Origin: Candidatus Celerinatantimonas neptuna | Lineage (GTDB): Bacteria; Pseudomonadota; Gammaproteobacteria; Enterobacterales; Celerinatantimonadaceae | Assembly (NCBI GenBank): GCA_911810475.1 | Contig: OU461276.1 | Location: 2,791,501 to 2,855,500, forward strand | Reading direction: 5' to 3' | DNA: 64,000 bases | Part shown: one piece after another, positions 1 to 11,854 of the stretch | How positions within the stretch are numbered: position 1 is the first letter of the stretch | How the letters are laid out: each line of letters begins with the position of its first letter | Notes under the pieces: model-generated | What the model saw: the letters and a program-made list of their open reading frames with translations, nothing else | Told to the model about the DNA's origin: nothing | Databases searched by the model: none | Program-made: the position numbers and the translations under genes

Positions 1-79
1 AAAACAGCTATCAGTTGAATAGATGTGAATTGTTATATACGTGATGTGATTTTATGGCTTGGCCCTGTTCGAGGTCTGA

Positions 80-460
80 TTAATAGAATTCTGACTGAAC
101 GTTACAATGACATGGTCGCCTATTATTTTTTTTCATAGCAATATTGGTCATCCTTTGTTTTGTAAAGGTATTTGCCGGAACTAATAATTTGCCCTGATCA
201 CTGACTTTAAGAAGAAAAAGACCATTTGAACGTATTTTTATATAAGTATGTTTCTTTTTATAAAGAACCTGATATTGTCGTATTATAGAATTGTCTAAAA
301 TTGCCTTATCCTTTGGGCATAATGTTAGATTCATAACCCAACCATTATTATCAATATTTGTATATGAACCTTGAAGCCTTTCTGCTTGTGCATAAACAGT
401 AAATGTATAACTTAATCCTAATAATAGAAGGACTGATCTAAAGAGATAATTTAATTTCAT
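80..460 (-). CDS. Secreted protein of unknown function (126 aa)
   Basis: The protein opens with a clear signal peptide: two positive residues, a leucine-rich stretch (residues 8-20) and an AQA-type cleavage site near residue 26. The mature part is about 100 residues, rich in Lys/Asn, with a C-terminal Cys-His-Cys near residue 118. I recognise no family. The start is the ATG whose complement lies at 458-460. It stands alone, downstream of a long AT-rich gap and next to a decayed PI-PLC-like gene on the same strand. It is likely exported to the periplasm or outside; function unknown. Confidence 0.6.
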   Translation of the reverse strand: MKLNYLFRSVLLLLGLSYTFTVYAQAERLQGSYTNIDNNGWVMNLTLCPKDKAILDNSIIRQYQVLYKKKHTYIKIRSNGLFLLKVSDQGKLLVPANTFTKQRMTNIAMKKNNRRPCHCNVQSEFY

Positions 461-916
461 AGTATATTGTTCATTTTTATGGATTAGAGATTAATAACAG
501 ATAACTCTGAATAGTTATTTTTAGATAGATCGAAACAAATAGTTATACTTAGTGATGGTCAATAACTGATTTATAATATTTGCTAGTTATCTGTCTGTTT
601 TTACATTAAGTGAAAATTATTTTTATCATTTATGGTGTAATTTGTAATCAAAGGAATATATCTCGAAATATATGTTCGACAATTTATAGGAATATCCATT
701 ATATGACAAGTAAAAAATGACATTTTAATACACTAACTTACAAAATTAATTGTTGAATAAATGTTAAGTATATTATAGCTAAACCAAATTAATTAATTCT
801 ATTACGACTTTTTCTGATTAGATATAGGAATATATATAGAATCCTTAATTACTGATTTATCAAAATATAATGATTTTAATTATATTTAAAAGAGTTCGCC
901 TCTGATATTGGCTGAT
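461..916. other. AT-rich gap without a recognisable gene
   Basis: About 456 bases of very AT-rich DNA with many short A/T runs. No open frame of useful length, RNA gene or convincing hairpin was seen. Confidence 0.5.
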
Positions 917-1812
917 TTACTGTAGCTCTGATTTGATCAACGATTGAGTCGTAAAATCAGAAATAATAACGCCATGTGTTTTTTTATTCTTTGATTGATT
1001 TGAAAAATAGTTGATTAATTTAGGATTGATACTGCCAGATACTTTTCTAATATTAGGTATTCCCAAAATAGGTGTGTAGCCACTGGTGAAATTCAGATAT
1101 AAGACATTGGTATGTTTAGCGGCAGTATTGATATTCGTTTTTATTGATTGCCACTTATCCGCATTTGTCGATACTTTGACCTTGTAGTCGTTTTGCGCAT
1201 GGATTTTAACATGGCGGCTATCTGCTAAATTAAATTCAGTGTTATCTTGCCAGTTGGTGACATTGATACTGCCTGAAACCGCAAAAGACTTTGAGAATCG
1301 TTTGAGTAATACTATTTTACCTCTGGCCTGTCCCAGTGTCGGTAGATAGCTATGAGACCACCAGAAAGATTGATAGTCAGAATGGTTTTTGTAAGATATA
1401 AATGTTTTCTCAAATGTCCGGGTATTTTTTAAAGACGTATATTCTTTAGAAACCTCCATTAAAACGGTTTTCTCTGGATGAAGCATCAGAAAATCGGTTA
1501 CAGATTGGAGCATTTCGTTAAAATGCATGTGCTGATACACACCGCCGTGATGAACCAGTCTCGTGTTTGTAGACGAATATCCAGATAACGCCCCCCATCG
1601 TTAAGCTGGGCGGTGATTGAACGTCTCTGTGTTTTAGCCGTGCCATTGATGCTCTCATAATGGGACCCCGAATAGCATGTGCCAGGAATGGTGATCGCCG
1701 TTAACGCACTTTGATTACTCACCTCAGACATCCAGTCTGATAATGATATGGTATTGGGCTGGGTTGAAAAAAAGATGTGTCCGATTAAGAACAGACGATG
1801 GTTATATTTCAT
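917..1812 (-). pseudogene. Broken phosphatidylinositol-specific phospholipase C-like gene
   Basis: Two frames together give one PI-PLC X-domain protein of about 298 residues, the usual bacterial length. The first part (1812 to about 1560) has a signal-like N-terminus, then SDWM, IPGT, KTQ and RYLDIRL. The second part (about 1560 to 917) continues with VHHGGVYQHM, LHPEKTVLMEVS and a family-like C-terminus. The join needs a frameshift near 1555-1565; a two-base insertion in the run after the QTR codons would explain it. The normal IPGTHDSG motif reads IPGTCYSG, so the first catalytic His and the following Asp are both replaced. The second His (VHHGG) survives only in the shifted frame. Frameshift plus lost catalytic residue points to a non-functional gene. 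Confidence 0.8.
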
Positions 1813-2036
1813 ATGATGTTTCTGTAATGCCTGACACGATTCATGAATTTATAAAGCAGAGATGAAAACGGATAATGCCTTGGGATTTATTGAAAATGTG
1901 GGAGCAATTGTCCGGGTAGAAGCCATACTTAAAGCATATTACAAAACATGTAATATATATTTTTTACGATGTTGGTCATTGACGGTTTATCAGAAGGTGG
2001 CCAGTCATCCATGCATACGAAAATAAGAGAAATCTT

Positions 2037-2681
2037 ATGGATACAACGATTCAACCTGATCAAATGTTAGCAAAAGAATTATTAGATAAGCTGATTAACC
2101 ACTTCGGTGTTACAACATCCAGCAAAGACGGCGGGTATATTTTGCCTAATGGTGAGCTACTCAATTTGAATCGTTCAAATTTAAGTGCAAAACAATACCA
2201 TCGGGCTGTTACTGAACTTTTGCCGGAAGACATGCGGGGCATATGTGACGAGGTCACAATTGTAAACCTGATGGTCGTTACCGGTATTATTCGTTATGAA
2301 GCTACCGGAAGAGTTCATGTTGCGATGAACCCAACGGCCGCACAGCGTAGCCGATTATTTAGCATTATGAAGTACCGGGACAACGATTATCTGGTGATGG
2401 TTTCGGATAAAACAGCTGCAACGATCGGTGAACGGCGCTTTAAATCACCTTCAGCCCATGAATTACTAGAATTTTTTGAGCATTGCTATCACGACAAAAA
2501 ACAATATCGGGTCGATGAATTTGCTTTGAGCAAAGAAGGTGAAGATTACATATTGACCTTTCGCCCCAGCCAACAGGCCATAGCCCGATATGATGCATCG
2601 ACGAAGCAATTTACGGCTCAACCGAATTTTGAAGATGTGCTGGAATTATTCAGACAGCAAATTGCAAAATCTCAGTTATAA
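2037..2681 (+). CDS. Hypothetical protein (214 aa)
   Basis: A soluble protein without signal peptide or membrane segment. Residues 32-43 read GGYILPNGELLN, followed by an HRAV motif and a helical, charged C-terminal half. The GYI-P-G opening recalls small phage/plasmid-type proteins, but I cannot name a family. It starts at ATG 2037 after the sequence AAATCTT, without a strong Shine-Dalgarno. It stands alone between the PI-PLC pseudogene and the TPR gene. Confidence 0.55.
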   Translation: MDTTIQPDQMLAKELLDKLINHFGVTTSSKDGGYILPNGELLNLNRSNLSAKQYHRAVTELLPEDMRGICDEVTIVNLMVVTGIIRYEATGRVHVAMNPTAAQRSRLFSIMKYRDNDYLVMVSDKTAATIGERRFKSPSAHELLEFFEHCYHDKKQYRVDEFALSKEGEDYILTFRPSQQAIARYDASTKQFTAQPNFEDVLELFRQQIAKSQL

Positions 2682-3173
2682 GCAGATATGTCAGGCTGCT
2701 TATATGAGAAGTGTTGTTTTGATGCGATGGATTTATGTCAGATATCTCCTTAAACCGGAGATATTGAGTATGAGGGCTATGCAACCTTTATGTTTCATAT
2801 GGTTAGGAGCCTGTTTCATCGTCAGCATATTGCTCGAATTATCCTTAATTTGAATAAAACGTAAGCATTGGATGCTATTTTGATTGATTAACAACCTTCC
2901 TGAACAATCGATTCATGTATATTTGAACCGTTTTTGAAATGACTTTATACGATTGAATCAATATGATTGTGCCATGTTGATGTTTAAAGCAGACTATTTA
3001 GTTGCGATTTTGCCAGTCATGGGGCAAAGCTGGCTGTAGAATGGGCCGAATCGTTGAATATAAGTATTGCGCTCATCTTGATATTCTGGATTTTTAATCA
3101 GCAAAGCAGAAGCATATTGTTAAAAAGCATAATAAAAGGAAAGGCTCGGTTTTGAGCCATTCAGGAGTGATGT
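2682..3173. other. Intergenic gap
   Basis: About 490 bases upstream of the TPR gene. No supported gene or RNA was seen; the only open frame overlapping the left edge looks like a shadow of the upstream gene. The right edge holds an AGGAG ribosome-binding site at about 3162-3166. Confidence 0.4.
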
Positions 3174-4928
3174 GTGTATAAAGGACACCCATGGTGGTTG
3201 ATTGGTCCCATCTTGTTATTTTCAGTCTCGGTTTTTGCCAAAGTCGATATGATTTCGTTACATGGCTTTGCTGCGCTGACGCATTCGGTACAGTCGCCTT
3301 CATCGGTGACTTTTACAACCATGGGGAAAAATTCGCAATCACTTCAAAATCTGAACACCGACAGGTCAGTACCACAGATGCAACAAAAGCAGCGGTCAGG
3401 GCAGGTGAGTGGTTCGTTCCATCGTCAGGTGCATCTATCCGATTTAGCCGATTGGGGATTCAGTCTGTTTATGGTGATGCTGTCGGTTACCAAAGCATTT
3501 GATCCGGATGATGAACTGTCAGATATCAATCAATCGTTTGATGATGCGTCGTCCATACTATTTCAGATCCCCGACGACGAAAACTCGTTTACCCTGTTCG
3601 ACTGGCTTGAGCGGGGGCTTGCTTATTACCATGTTGCGCAATATGACCAGGCATTAGATGCGCTCCAGCAGGCTGTTTCTATGGCTAAGGGCTCCCCTTA
3701 TCCGCAAGAGCGGGAAGTTTATGCGCAGGGGCTCTACCTTCAGGCACTGTGTTATAGCGAACAGGGTCAATCGGATCAGGCATTAGCATTCTATAGTGAA
3801 CTTCGTCAGTGTTTTGAAAAGAGCGATCACCCGGATATTCAGCCATGGGTTGCAAGAGCCATGTTTAATCAGGCCGTAGAATACGGTGAGCTGGAACAGC
3901 CAACACAAGAATTGTCCATCTATGGTGCCATTGTCGATCGTTTTGCCCAAAGCTCATTACCCGAGGTTCAGGAACAGGTGGCTAAAGCCCTGTTTAATCA
4001 GAGCGTGGCCTATGATCAGCTGGAAAATTTTGAAAAAGAACTCAAAACGCACAATCAACTGATTCGTTTATTTTTGAATTCGAGAGAGCTTATCATTCAA
4101 AAAGAAGTGGCCAGAGCCATGTACAACAAAGGGCTGGCTCATGGTGCTTTGGGTCAACCTGTGCAGGAGCTAGATACCTATGATGCGTTAATTGAGCACT
4201 TCGGCGAGCATACTTCACTGGATATACACGATCAGGTTGCCAAAGCCATGTATAACCGCAGCTTCGTGTTGAGCCAACAGCAGCAGAGCGAAAAGGCTAT
4301 TGAGGCTTGCCAGACATTTCATCGGGCGTATTGTGATAGCCAGTCGCCCTTGATTCAGGAATTACTGGTGGGCGCGATGCTTCATACCGGGGCCGCTTAC
4401 GAGCACCTGGGGCAGCCAGAGCAGCAGTTGCAAACCTACCAGATGTTAATGGAACGCATTAAACGACGAGAACTGCCGGCTATTCACGAACAGATTGCCC
4501 GGGCCATGCTGTATATGGGCATTGCGCGTACCAGCCTTGGGCAAAATGAGTGGGCACTGGTCGATTATGAGCGACTCATCCAACGTTTTATCAATAGCCC
4601 GTCACCGGTTTGTCAGTGGCTGGTGACCAGAGGGATGGTTAATCAGGCCAAGCTTCAGCATGACTCAGGCCAGGCTCAACAGGCTCTTGAAACCTGCGGG
4701 CAGATAGACCAGCACTTTGCAAAAAGTGATGATGCACTCATCCAGGAGCAAGTCGCCTGTGCCTTGTTTTATCAGGGCATTGTCTATGCGCAGCTGGGCC
4801 GCGTTGAACAAGAACGAATAAACTACCAGCAATTCATCGCACGCTTTGGTGATAGCTCGTCAGCAGAAATTCAAGACTATGTGGTTAAAGCCAGACAGAA
4901 ATTGAATGAACAACTCAGGCAGGTTTAA
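3174..4928 (+). CDS. Exported TPR-repeat protein (584 aa)
   Basis: The GTG start at 3174 is chosen because AGGAG sits 7 bases upstream and it opens a signal peptide (residues 1-22, ending VFA). After a Ser/Gln-rich linker and a short hydrophobic stretch (WGFSLFMVMLS, about residue 95), residues 140-570 are about nine helical repeats of 40-45 aa. Each holds a conserved (A)KAM(F/Y)N(Q/K) helix, then LG/LEQ...EL..Y and a run ending in a hydrophobic-RF motif. This is a tetratricopeptide scaffold that would bind other proteins in the periplasm or at the membrane. Partner unknown; no enzymatic domain was seen. Confidence 0.8.
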   Translation: MYKGHPWWLIGPILLFSVSVFAKVDMISLHGFAALTHSVQSPSSVTFTTMGKNSQSLQNLNTDRSVPQMQQKQRSGQVSGSFHRQVHLSDLADWGFSLFMVMLSVTKAFDPDDELSDINQSFDDASSILFQIPDDENSFTLFDWLERGLAYYHVAQYDQALDALQQAVSMAKGSPYPQEREVYAQGLYLQALCYSEQGQSDQALAFYSELRQCFEKSDHPDIQPWVARAMFNQAVEYGELEQPTQELSIYGAIVDRFAQSSLPEVQEQVAKALFNQSVAYDQLENFEKELKTHNQLIRLFLNSRELIIQKEVARAMYNKGLAHGALGQPVQELDTYDALIEHFGEHTSLDIHDQVAKAMYNRSFVLSQQQQSEKAIEACQTFHRAYCDSQSPLIQELLVGAMLHTGAAYEHLGQPEQQLQTYQMLMERIKRRELPAIHEQIARAMLYMGIARTSLGQNEWALVDYERLIQRFINSPSPVCQWLVTRGMVNQAKLQHDSGQAQQALETCGQIDQHFAKSDDALIQEQVACALFYQGIVYAQLGRVEQERINYQQFIARFGDSSSAEIQDYVVKARQKLNEQLRQV

Positions 4929-4930
4929 GC

Positions 4931-5264
4931 AAAGGATGCCATATCCAGTGCAATTTAACTCCAATGATCAGCGCGCGGGTTGAAGGCACTCGGACTTATC
5001 GTGTCAGACTGGGCCTACAACCCGAATGACATAGTGAATGCACCTTTTCCGCTGCTGAGTCAGCCTTTTTGCAAACATATGGTAGCGGTTGCTTTGAGCT
5101 TTGATCATGAGACTGAATCTGCGGATCCAGACGGTGACACGATTCGCCGCTATTTAGCCAATATGGATAAAGAGATGTTGTTGGACCGATTGTTCGATGA
5201 TCTATCCAGGATAAATCGACATGGAAACAACGGCTGGCTCAGGCCGAATTATGGAGGGGTTTAA
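4931..5264 (+). pseudogene. SWIM zinc-finger protein remnant
   Basis: In one frame (4949 onward) the DNA reads ISARVEGTRTYRVRL, the strand that precedes the zinc finger in SWIM proteins. After a frame change it reads PFCKHMVAVALSF, the C-x-H half of the SWIM motif, then a charged helix (DTIRRYLANMDKEMLLDRLF) typical of the region behind it. The CxC half lies in a third frame near 5037-5050. No single frame holds the whole domain and the N-terminus is missing, so this is a decayed fragment. The longest open piece would start with TTG at 4980, which is not a believable gene start. Confidence 0.65.
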
Positions 5265-5560
5265 GTCTGCCCCCTGTTTTTTCTCACCTGAAAAACGGAC
5301 GCCCTGATAGATCAACATATTCAATCCCCCTGATGATGATCTATTTAAAATGTTGTCTTTTTCACGCCATACACAAAATGCATATCAAATAGCGGATACA
5401 AAGCCGTGACCCAGTAGCCCCGGTCATGATTTCGCATGACTCAGATGCCGGTAAAATCATCAATAAATCAATGAGTGTCTGATAATTTGCGTTACAATAG
5501 CACCATGATCCGGGCCATTGATGGCAATACACCGCGCAATCACATCAAGATAGAGACAAC

Positions 5561-7186
5561 ATGGCAAAAGCACCAGCAAAGCAAGCAACGAAAAAAAACA
5601 CCAAGCCGAAAAAAGGCTTTGAAGAATCCCTGTGGGATACCGCCAACCAACTGCGCGGCAGTGTTGAATCCTCCGAATACAAACACGTGGTGTTAAGCCT
5701 GGTGTTTCTCAAATTTATCAGCGACAAATTCGTTAAGCGCCGTCAACAAATGCTCGACAACGGCGAAGAGGCTTTCATTGAGATGAAAGAATTCTACCAG
5801 CAGGACAACATCTTCTACCTGCCGGAAGCAACCCGCTGGTCATTTATTCAGGCACACGCCAAGCAGGATGATATTGCAGTTCTGATTGATACCGCGCTGA
5901 GCACCATTGAAAAGAACAACCCCAGCCTGAAAGGAGCACTGCCGGATAATTACTTTACCCGCCAGAATCTGGAAGTAAAAAAGCTCGCCTCGCTAATCGA
6001 CACCATTGAAAACATTGACATCCTGGCCGATGAATGTGAACTCGGCGAAGAAGACTTAGTCGGCCGGGTGTATGAATATTTCCTTGGCAAATTCGCCGCC
6101 ACCGAAGGCAAGGGCGGGGGAGAATTCTACACCCCCAAATGCATTGTGACGCTGCTGGCGGAAATGCTCGAACCCTATCAGGGCAAAATTTACGACCCGT
6201 GCTGCGGCAGTGGCGGCATGTTTGTGCAGTCCCTCAAGTTTGTCGAAAGCCATCAGGGGCGCAGTAAAGACATCGCCATCTACGGGCAGGAGCTGACCAC
6301 CACCACCTATAAACTGGCGAAAATGAACCTCGCCATTCGCGGCTTATCCGGCAATCTGGGGGAACGCCCGGCGGATACCTTCTTTGCTGATCAGCACCCG
6401 GATCTCAAAGCCGATTACATCATGGCGAACCCGCCGTTTAACCTGAAAAACTGGCGCAGTGACAACGAACTCACCGACGACCCGCGTTTTGCAGGTTTCA
6501 CCACCCCGCCCACCGGTAACGCCAACTACGGCTGGATTCTGCACATGCTGTCCAAACTGAGTGAATCCGGCACCGCCGGGTTTGTGCTGGCCAATGGGTC
6601 GATGAGTTCCAACACCTCCGGTGAAGGCGCGATTCGCCAGAAGCTGATTGACGATGACCGCGTTGAATGCATGATCGCTCTGCCGGGGCAGTTGTTTTAC
6701 ACCACGCAAATTCCGGTCTGTTTATGGTTTTTGAGCAAAGATAAAGCCGCCAACACCGTCAAAGGCTATCGCAACCGCCAGCAGCAAACCCTGTTTATCG
6801 ATGCCCGCGAGATGGGCAGTATGATTGACCGGGTACATAAAGAGCTGACCGTTGCCGATATCGCGCTGATCGCCGATACCTACCACGCCTGGCGCAGCGA
6901 TGCTGATGAATTAAAAGCGCGCATTGCACGCGGTGAAAGCAAGGTCGAAGCCTATGCCGATCAGGCCGGTTTCTGCAAATCTGCCACGCTGGATGCCATC
7001 AAAGCCAATGATTATGTACTCACGCCTGGGCGTTATGTCGGTGCCGCCGCCATTGAAGATGACGGCATTCCGTTTGAAAGCAAAATGCGTGACCTGTCGC
7101 AAACCCTCTACAGACAAATGAATCAGGCGGAAGAGCTGGATCAGGCGATCCGGGCCAATCTGGAGGCGCTGGGTTATGGGGAGTGA
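5561..7186 (+). CDS. hsdM: Type I restriction-modification methyltransferase subunit HsdM
   Basis: 541 residues, the usual length for the class. A Lys-rich N-terminus leads into the HsdM_N helical domain (about 12-150), then the N6-adenine methylase core: GGGEFYTP near 185, the SAM-binding motif DPCCGSGGMF near 211 and the catalytic NPPF near 289. With HsdS it forms the M2S methylase that marks host sites, and with HsdR the restriction complex. ATG 5561 begins the conserved Lys/Pro-rich leader. The stop overlaps hsdS by 11 bases. The gene is clearly richer in G+C than its flanks, a sign of transfer. Confidence 0.97.
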   Translation: MAKAPAKQATKKNTKPKKGFEESLWDTANQLRGSVESSEYKHVVLSLVFLKFISDKFVKRRQQMLDNGEEAFIEMKEFYQQDNIFYLPEATRWSFIQAHAKQDDIAVLIDTALSTIEKNNPSLKGALPDNYFTRQNLEVKKLASLIDTIENIDILADECELGEEDLVGRVYEYFLGKFAATEGKGGGEFYTPKCIVTLLAEMLEPYQGKIYDPCCGSGGMFVQSLKFVESHQGRSKDIAIYGQELTTTTYKLAKMNLAIRGLSGNLGERPADTFFADQHPDLKADYIMANPPFNLKNWRSDNELTDDPRFAGFTTPPTGNANYGWILHMLSKLSESGTAGFVLANGSMSSNTSGEGAIRQKLIDDDRVECMIALPGQLFYTTQIPVCLWFLSKDKAANTVKGYRNRQQQTLFIDAREMGSMIDRVHKELTVADIALIADTYHAWRSDADELKARIARGESKVEAYADQAGFCKSATLDAIKANDYVLTPGRYVGAAAIEDDGIPFESKMRDLSQTLYRQMNQAEELDQAIRANLEALGYGE

Positions 7187-8501
7187 TTTTTTTCTGACGA
7201 CTATAGGTGAGCAGGTTACTTTGCAAAGGGGATTTGATATTACAAAAAAAGAACAAATGGAAGGAAATGTTCCAGTTGTGTCTTCGGGGGGAATATCTAG
7301 TTTTCATAATATGGCAAAAGTATCATCGCCGGGAGTTGTGCTTGGACGAAAAGGGTCTTTAGGTACGGTTTATTATTTGGATAAGGATTTCTGGCCGCAT
7401 GATACGACATTGTGGGTAAAAGATTTCAAAGGAAATAATCCGTATTATGTCTATTGCTTTTTTAAAGGGATGTCGGATGCATTAAAAAAAATGGACGTTG
7501 GCGCGGCTAACCCAGCATTGAATAGAAATCATGTACATCCCTTGCAAGTTTATTGGCCTAAGAGATCGCTTCAAGACGAAATTGTATCAATAGCTTCTGT
7601 ATTTGATAAAAAAATTACCCTGAACCGCCAAATTAACCACACCCTCGAACAAATGGCGCAAGCCCTGTTTCAATCCTGGTTTGTTGATTTTGATCCGGTG
7701 TTCGATAACGCGCTCGACGCGGGCATACCGATTCCCGCCGCCCTTGAACCCCGTGCGCAGCGTCGCCGGGCGGTGCGCTCTGCCCCCGGTTTTACCCCGT
7801 TGCCTGAGGATGTGCGCCGTTTATTTCCCGGTGCGTTTGTCGAGAGCCCTGATCCATCGGTCGGGCTATCCGGCTGGGTGCCAGAAGGGTGGGAAACACA
7901 CCCTTTAGATCAGATAGCTAATTTTCAGAATGGACTCGCATTACAAAAATTTCGTCCGAATAGTGAAGATGATGAATTTTTGCCTGTTCTTAAAATAGCC
8001 CATTTGAGACAAGGGTATACAGATGGAAATGAGAAAGCTCAAATTGATATTAAAGAGTCGTGCCGTGTTTATGATGGAGATATGATTTTTTCTTGGTCTG
8101 GTACTTTGTTAATTGATATTTGGACAGGTGGTAACGCTGCACTTAATCAGCATCTTTATAAAGTAACGTCAGAAAAATATCCTTTGTCTTTTTTCTTACA
8201 TTGGACTAAGCATCATTTGGCTCGATTTCAACATATAGCTGCTGCTAAAGCAGTTACAATGGGGCATATTAAAAAAGGTGACCTGAGTGATTCAATATGT
8301 CTTATCCCTTCTGGTAATTTAGTTGAAAAATTCAATAATATTGTTGATAGATATATTTCGCAAAGTATCAACGTTCGTATACAAAATCGAACTCTTGAAG
8401 AGCTCCGCGACACCCTTCTCCCCAAACTGATCTCCGGTGAATTCCAGCTCGATTCCCCGGAAGTCAAACAGACTCAGGCGTTGGTGGGGGAAGCCGGGTA
8501 G
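7176..8501 (+). CDS. hsdS: Type I restriction-modification specificity subunit HsdS
   Basis: 441 residues with two target-recognition domains (about 1-150 and 240-400), each followed by the conserved spacer helix (LEQMAQALFQSWFVDFDPV near 155-173 and LEELRDTLLPKLISGE near 408-424). The ATG overlaps the end of hsdM. HsdS reads the bipartite DNA target and docks two HsdM subunits. The recognition-domain DNA (7190-7610 and 7900-8390) is much more AT-rich than the conserved central and distal segments, as expected when recognition domains have been swapped by recombination. The target sequence cannot be read from this. Confidence 0.95.
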   Translation: MGSDFFLTTIGEQVTLQRGFDITKKEQMEGNVPVVSSGGISSFHNMAKVSSPGVVLGRKGSLGTVYYLDKDFWPHDTTLWVKDFKGNNPYYVYCFFKGMSDALKKMDVGAANPALNRNHVHPLQVYWPKRSLQDEIVSIASVFDKKITLNRQINHTLEQMAQALFQSWFVDFDPVFDNALDAGIPIPAALEPRAQRRRAVRSAPGFTPLPEDVRRLFPGAFVESPDPSVGLSGWVPEGWETHPLDQIANFQNGLALQKFRPNSEDDEFLPVLKIAHLRQGYTDGNEKAQIDIKESCRVYDGDMIFSWSGTLLIDIWTGGNAALNQHLYKVTSEKYPLSFFLHWTKHHLARFQHIAAAKAVTMGHIKKGDLSDSICLIPSGNLVEKFNNIVDRYISQSINVRIQNRTLEELRDTLLPKLISGEFQLDSPEVKQTQALVGEAG

Positions 8502-8555
8502 AAAGCATTAGATTGAGTCACCAATACAATAGTAAAACATTCGGGAAAGGTCAGG

Positions 8556-11849
<3,294 letters not shown>

Positions 11850-11854
11850 AAATA

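Noticed and set aside
2590-2853. An 87-aa open frame after the 214-aa gene
   Set aside because: It overlaps the end of the upstream gene, has no ribosome-binding site and shows no protein-like pattern.
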